A stretch of 8,466 nt of DNA, from NCBI GenBank assembly GCA_029859145.1, contig JAOUDT010000045.1:1-8466 (forward strand). Direction: 5' to 3'. Every line of letters starts with the position of its first letter. Within the stretch, counting starts at the first letter, position 1. The notes beneath the pieces were generated by a model. That model was given only the letters and a program-made list of their open reading frames with translations, was not told where the DNA came from and searched no databases. This document shows positions 6,845-8,466 of the stretch, piece by piece. Position numbers and translations under genes: made by a program. The stretch is from Dehalococcoidia bacterium. GTDB lineage: Bacteria > Chloroflexota > Dehalococcoidia > GIF9 > AB-539-J10.

Positions 6845-7379
6845 TCTTGAATCCGTTGAAGGGATGATTACAGAAGGGCAAAGTGACCGAGCGCTAGCTG
6901 AGATTTTAGGCCACTATAAAAAAGATAAGAAGAACTTAATTCCTCTACTTCAAGAAGTCCAGACAAAGCTGGGATATCTCCCCAGGAAAGCGTTGCAAGA
7001 AATTGCTGACTTCTTGAAGATATCAGATGTTGAAGTTTGGGGGGTCGCCACCTTCTATAATCAGTTTCGCTTTGTTCCACTAGGAAAGTACCACAGCGTC
7101 GTCTGCATGGGGACTGCGTGTCATCTAGCGGGGGGCAGGCTAATTTTGGAGGCCTTGGAGCGAGAGTTGAATCTGAAGGTAGGTGAGACCGCCGATGATG
7201 GGAGCTTTAGCCTGGAGAGGGTTGCTTGTATTGGGTGCTGCATGCTGGCTCCCGTGGTAGTAATAAAGGATAAGATTCATCCCAAGATGACGCCTTTTAG
7301 GGTGGAAGAGGCTTTAATACCATACAAGCAAGAAAGCCGGGGCAAGCTCAAGGAAGGGAAATCGGGAAGCCAAAGCTAA
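6822..7379 (+). CDS. nuoE: NuoE/HndA-like thioredoxin-fold [2Fe-2S] subunit
   Basis: Up to 185 residues. NuoE-family proteins carry one [2Fe-2S] cluster and pass electrons to or from the NuoF flavoprotein in complex I, HydABC/Hnd hydrogenases and NAD-linked formate dehydrogenases. N-terminal helical part: LIPLLQEVQTKLGYLP at 39-54, then VEVWGVATFYNQF at 70-82. Cluster ligands (from the first residue at 6822) are C95 and C100 in VVCMGTACH, and C136 and C140 in ACIGCCMLAPVV, the canonical CX4C and CX3C; C139 is an extra cysteine next to the last ligand. The tail after about 170 is Lys/Gly/Ser rich. The start is uncertain: the frame opens after a TAG at 6801, leaving TTG at 6822 (23-nt overlap with acsC) or ATG at 6864. 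Neither has a well-placed Shine-Dalgarno, though AGGAG lies at 6802-6806. The ATG would still keep the whole conserved domain. Overlap or close spacing implies cotranscription with acsC. Which holoenzyme it serves cannot be told here. Confidence 0.88.
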   Translation: MLSNLKDSLESVEGMITEGQSDRALAEILGHYKKDKKNLIPLLQEVQTKLGYLPRKALQEIADFLKISDVEVWGVATFYNQFRFVPLGKYHSVVCMGTACHLAGGRLILEALERELNLKVGETADDGSFSLERVACIGCCMLAPVVVIKDKIHPKMTPFRVEEALIPYKQESRGKLKEGKSGSQS

Positions 7380-7464
7380 AGATCAAGATCATAATTCAAA
7401 ATGCAGGGATGTCTCATTTCCTAATGTTTGCTTTGCGACCTTGCATTCTTGTCTTTGAGTTTTG
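7380..7464 (+). other. Intergenic spacer between NuoE-like and NuoF-like genes
   Basis: An AT-richer stretch than its surroundings. It has a short direct repeat (GATCA at 7381 and 7387) and an imperfect long-range pairing of AATGCAGG (7400-7407) with CCTTGCATT (7439-7447, one bulge, loop of about 31 nt). No T-run terminator, no well-spaced -35/-10 pair and no clear ribosome binding site were found. Only very short reading frames occur. Confidence 0.4.
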
Positions 7465-8466
7465 ATGTTGCCTGAGATGACTTACGAAGAAATTAGTAAC
7501 AAAGCCAAATCGGAATGGGAAGCGCTACAGAGCGGGGTCTATATTCTTATCGGCACAGCTACCTGTGGACGGGCAGCCGGCGCCTTGGATGTGTTAGATG
7601 CACTTGGCAAGGAGTTGGCACGGCGGGAGCTGGAGGTTCCGATCATCAAAGTTGGCTGCACGGGTCTATGCCATGCTGATCCTTTTGTTGCCATATCCAA
7701 GCCTGGCTCTCTTCGCGTCGCGTATGCCAATGTGACTCCAGAGACGGTATCCCGTCTTGTGGAAGGTTATGTTGCCGGGGATGATCCGTGTCTGGAGCTT
7801 GCCTTGGGCACTCTTGAAGTAGGTGCCGGGGAAGGAATCTCGGTTCCGGAGCTTCCCAGATTTGAGCGTGAAGTTCGTCTTATATTGCGCCACTGCGGGT
7901 ACATCGACCCTGAAAACATAAACCACTACATCGCCAATGGTGGGTACGGCGGGTTGAAGAAGGCGTTGGAGATGTCGCCGGAGAAGATTATCAAGGAACT
8001 GAAGAAGTCCGGGCTACGGGGGCGGGGAGGAGCCGGGTTTCCTACCCATCGGAAGTGGGAGGTGTGCCGAGGGGCCGGAGCAAGGCAAAAATATGTTATG
8101 TGCAATGCCGATGAGGGAGACCCTGGCGCTTTTATGGACCGGGTGGTTTTGGAAAGTGACCCGCATCAAGTTATCGAGGGTATGATTATTGCAGGCTATG
8201 TGATAGGCGCCGAGCAGGGCTATATCTATGTCCGCTCTGAGTACCCTTTGGCTATTGAGCGCACCCAAATTGCGTTGGAGCAAGCAAGGGAACTGGGTTT
8301 TCTGGGACACCATATTTTGGGCGCTGATTTTGGATTCGACATCGAAATAGCAGCGGGAGCTGGTGCTTTCGTCTCTGGTGAAGAGACTGCGCTGATAGCG
8401 GCTGTTGAGGGGAAAATGAGCACGCCTAGACCCAGGCCGCCCTATCCTGCGGAGTCGGGGTTGTGG
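7465..8466 (+). CDS. nuoF: NuoF/HndC/HydB-like NAD(P)H- and FMN-binding subunit, 5' part
   Basis: The first 334 codons; the frame is still open at the right edge. NuoF-type subunits hold FMN, a [4Fe-4S] cluster and the NAD(P)(H) site, and exchange electrons with NuoE. An N-terminal thioredoxin-like [2Fe-2S] domain comes first, with C34 in GTATCGRAAGA and C65/C69 in VGCTGLC; only three cysteines are clear. The flavin/nucleotide core follows: GLRGRGGAGFPT from residue 183, CNADEGDPGAFMDR from 213, VIEGM about 237, EYPLAIE, GAGAFVSGEETALI and PRPRPPYPAESGLW at the edge. The fused N-terminal domain, and GDPGAFMDR in place of complex I GEPGTFKDR, point to the HydB/Hnd/NAD-formate dehydrogenase branch. 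The C-terminal [4Fe-4S] ligands and any extra ferredoxin domain lie outside. Start choices are ATG 7465 or ATG 7477 (TTG 7462 and 7468 are also possible); none has a strong Shine-Dalgarno, and a TGA at 7456 limits the frame. The downstream partner would decide hydrogenase, formate dehydrogenase or other. Confidence 0.9.
   Translation, partial: MLPEMTYEEISNKAKSEWEALQSGVYILIGTATCGRAAGALDVLDALGKELARRELEVPIIKVGCTGLCHADPFVAISKPGSLRVAYANVTPETVSRLVEGYVAGDDPCLELALGTLEVGAGEGISVPELPRFEREVRLILRHCGYIDPENINHYIANGGYGGLKKALEMSPEKIIKELKKSGLRGRGGAGFPTHRKWEVCRGAGARQKYVMCNADEGDPGAFMDRVVLESDPHQVIEGMIIAGYVIGAEQGYIYVRSEYPLAIERTQIALEQARELGFLGHHILGADFGFDIEIAAGAGAFVSGEETALIAAVEGKMSTPRPRPPYPAESGLW

Noticed and set aside
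7401..7424. Tiny open frame starting at ATG 7401
   Set aside because: Only seven codons with no ribosome binding site.
7428..7461. Promoter-like TTGCTT/TTGCGA boxes before the NuoF-like gene
   Set aside because: No acceptable -10 hexamer at 16-18 nt spacing for either box.
7666..8423. Reverse-strand frames of 65-99 codons within the NuoF-like gene
   Set aside because: The forward frame is unbroken from 7465 to 8466 with unmistakable NuoF motifs; the reverse frames are shadows.

Overview
This window is one strand-uniform (+) operon segment for the methyl/carbonyl half of the Wood-Ljungdahl (reductive acetyl-CoA) pathway, followed by the start of a flavin/NAD electron-transfer module. Order: acsE (3' part only), acsD, cdhA, cdhB, cdhC, acsC, a NuoE-like [2Fe-2S] protein, and a NuoF-like flavoprotein cut by the right edge. 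The genes from acsE to acsC are tightly packed (gaps of 12, 4, 12, 3 and 67 nt), and the NuoE-like gene appears to overlap acsC. No RNA gene, CRISPR array, transposon, convincing promoter or terminator was seen.

Organism: probably an uncultured strictly anaerobic bacterium. The Shine-Dalgarno sites are strong and canonical. The methyltransferase is the bacterial methyl-tetrahydrofolate type (AcsE) and the corrinoid protein subunits have bacterial lengths (301 and 454 aa). In contrast, the CO dehydrogenase is the archaeal ACDS type: a large CdhA with an inserted two-cluster ferredoxin domain, plus the epsilon subunit CdhB. The acetyl-CoA synthase is the short CdhC form, without the N-terminal CODH-docking region of acetogen AcsB. 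Such mixed clusters occur in some bacteria; a Chloroflexota (Dehalococcoidia-like) or other subsurface anaerobe is my guess, with low confidence because no taxonomic marker is present.

How the genes work together: AcsE moves the methyl group of methyl-THF to the cobalt of the AcsCD corrinoid iron-sulfur protein. CdhAB interconverts CO2 and CO at its Ni-Fe C-cluster. CdhC joins methyl, CO and CoA into acetyl-CoA at its Ni-Ni-[4Fe-4S] A-cluster. All steps are reversible, so the cluster could serve CO2 fixation/acetogenesis or acetyl-CoA oxidation. The NuoE/NuoF-like pair resembles the NAD-handling part of HydABC/Hnd-type hydrogenases and formate dehydrogenases, and may connect the pathway's electrons to NAD(H); its catalytic partner is outside the window.

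Most notable points: the archaeal/bacterial hybrid composition; the two corrinoid-protein subunits split to either side of a cdhABC block, with no cooC between cdhC and acsC; a one-residue shift of a normally invariant A-cluster cysteine in CdhC; and a 7-nt-periodic palindromic repeat in the only sizeable gap inside the CODH/ACS part.
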